Source: Deltaproteobacteria bacterium (GTDB lineage: Bacteria; Myxococcota_C; UBA6777). From it: a stretch of 64,000 nt of DNA. The notes under the pieces are model-generated. The model made no database searches. It saw only the letters and a program-made list of their open reading frames with translations, and was not told the origin of the DNA. This document shows positions 62,992 through 64,000 of the stretch, in pieces. Position 1 is the stretch's first letter. Every line of letters starts with the position of its first letter. The stretch lies in assembly GCA_006226375.1 (NCBI GenBank), contig SBHC01000016.1:40425-104424 (forward strand), written 5' to 3'. Both the position numbers and the translations under genes were made by a program.

Positions 62992-64000
62992 ATGCATCGA
63001 TGGATACACAATAGCTTTCTTATGGGAGTTTTGTGGGCTGTTTTGGTAAGCTTCCCTTCTCCTGTGCGAGCCTTCGGAAAGGTTCGTGTTGAGGTGCAAT
63101 TGATGCCAGGCTTTTGTTCTCCACAGCATGGGTGTACCGTTCGCGGTCGCCTCGTGCGCTACAGTACAACGATCGAAAAAAACAACCGAAAGCGAACCAA
63201 AAAGTGGAACCAACTTGCAGGGTCCAGGCGGTTTCTTCGCCGAAGCGTGAAGAAAAAGTGGGTGGACGTGCGAATGGGGATTTACCAGCAGCGTGTTCGC
63301 TCAGGCAAGCATGGCTTGTTTTTCGTTCGGTTCCCGTTCCCCAAAAACATACAAGGTAACACCCCTCGCCAAGTCGCAAATTGGGGAGGGAAGATTGTGT
63401 GGGGGGGGCGTTCTGGTGTCTTTCGTGTGACTGCTACCTTCCCCAAACAAGGACGTTATCAGCGCTCTGTCGCAAGCGGAACAGTTGTTGCCCCTCGCTC
63501 GTCCAAAGGTCTGAGCATCATCAGTGACTTGGATGACACACTTATTGTCTCCAACGCGTACAGCAAGCGGAAGGTGATCAAGAAAATTATGAACACCCAT
63601 GCAAGCCAAACCCAACTTGTTCCTGGCGCGCATACGTTTTTGCGTGAGGTTCTTGCTTCGCCTCATGGAAAAGGAGGGGGGACCTTGCACTACCTTTCAG
63701 GCTCACCCTTTGCTATCTTGGATCGGATCCAATGGATGTTTGCTGCTCGGAGCTTTCCCATCGGATCGGTGACATTGTCTCCAGTGTTTCGGGTGCATCA
63801 TTACATCCGGTACAAGTCTTCAAAGTACAAAATTAACGCCATCCAAGCTATCTTTCGGCGTTATCCAAAGCGTCGATTCTTGCTGTTGGGTGACAGCGGG
63901 GAGAAAGACTCCAACGTCTACGATCACATTCGTCGATTGTATCCCAAGCAGGTGGCAGGTGTTCTTATTCGCCATGTCCCAAACACGTCGGCAAAAGGGC
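62992..64000 (+). CDS. Exported App1-type (DUF2183) phosphatase, C-terminus outside window
   Basis: The frame is open from the ATG at 62992 (AAGGAG 8 bases upstream) to the right edge, 336 codons. A signal peptide is cleaved near SPVRA. Residues about 25-170 form a basic beta-rich domain. The catalytic part follows: SIISDLDDTLIVS (HAD-type DxDDT nucleophile), HYLSGSPFAI and FLLLGDSGEKDSNVY, the three conserved blocks of App1 (DUF2183) phosphatidate phosphatases. It should dephosphorylate a lipid phosphate or similar substrate in the periplasm. It stands 145 bp after the HD-domain gene. Confidence 0.85.
   Translation, partial: MHRWIHNSFLMGVLWAVLVSFPSPVRAFGKVRVEVQLMPGFCSPQHGCTVRGRLVRYSTTIEKNNRKRTKKWNQLAGSRRFLRRSVKKKWVDVRMGIYQQRVRSGKHGLFFVRFPFPKNIQGNTPRQVANWGGKIVWGGRSGVFRVTATFPKQGRYQRSVASGTVVAPRSSKGLSIISDLDDTLIVSNAYSKRKVIKKIMNTHASQTQLVPGAHTFLREVLASPHGKGGGTLHYLSGSPFAILDRIQWMFAARSFPIGSVTLSPVFRVHHYIRYKSSKYKINAIQAIFRRYPKRRFLLLGDSGEKDSNVYDHIRRLYPKQVAGVLIRHVPNTSAKG

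Noticed and set aside
1..64000. tRNA, rRNA, insertion sequence or phage genes
   Set aside because: I looked for T-loop-like GTTCGA contexts, transposase motifs and terminal inverted repeats and found nothing convincing.

Overview
The window is chromosomal DNA of moderate GC content from a Gram-negative bacterium with many lipoproteins and outer-membrane proteins. The gene set resembles the Myxococcota/Bradymonadota (old Deltaproteobacteria) group: a Ser/Thr kinase with PEGA-domain neighbours, Cys-rich lipoproteins, an 801-residue protein with eleven DNxCDG metal-binding-type motifs, an NtrC-type regulator, an HMG-CoA synthase and giant multihaem cytochromes. This placement is inferred from gene content only. 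I saw no rRNA, tRNA, transposase, phage gene or CRISPR array.

Layout. 1-3348 (minus): imelysin, a DUF1111 dihaem protein and a second imelysin-like lipoprotein (cut by the left edge). 4054-7337 (plus): a calpain-type cysteine peptidase, a small unknown protein and a helical exported protein. 7334-11465 (minus): a collagen-like exported protein, an outer-membrane barrel and a sigma-54 response regulator, with RNA hairpins between them. 11900-14735: HMG-CoA synthase facing a Ppx/GppA phosphatase. 15126-17890: a sulfur operon (SQR-like flavoprotein, a DUF1641-DsrC fusion, DsrE2) with an FNR-type palindrome upstream. 17921-25877: a Cys-rich lamin-tail lipoprotein, then a caspase-like protein overlapping a 1246-residue metzincin lipoprotein. 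26159-31931: a methyltransferase-like protein, a PEGA protein, an amino-acid permease fused to USP and EIIA-like domains, and a small lipoprotein. 31932-32219 is a hairpin-rich intergenic stretch ending in a strong terminator.

32639-40720 is the most striking region. A His-rich orphan FecR-like protein diverges from a gene run for an inner-membrane cytochrome b, three c-type cytochromes with 23, 13 (one CX3CH) and 17 haem sites, and an outer-membrane barrel. Together they look like a complete inner-membrane-to-surface electron conduit. An FAD/ferredoxin reductase faces it.

42187-44351 holds an ECF sigma factor, a FecR-like anti-sigma factor and a poly-Asp lipoprotein. 44591-49400 (minus) holds a Pro/Arg-rich barrel protein, a DUF218 protein, a Cys-rich repeat lipoprotein and a Rieske oxygenase. 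49745-55169 is a translationally coupled kinase, PEGA and DNxCDG-repeat operon. 55194-57947 (minus) holds an AI-2E permease, a double cyclic-nucleotide-binding protein and a hotdog thioesterase. 58140-62846 is a 1568-residue HD-domain regulator. An App1-type phosphatase runs off the right edge.
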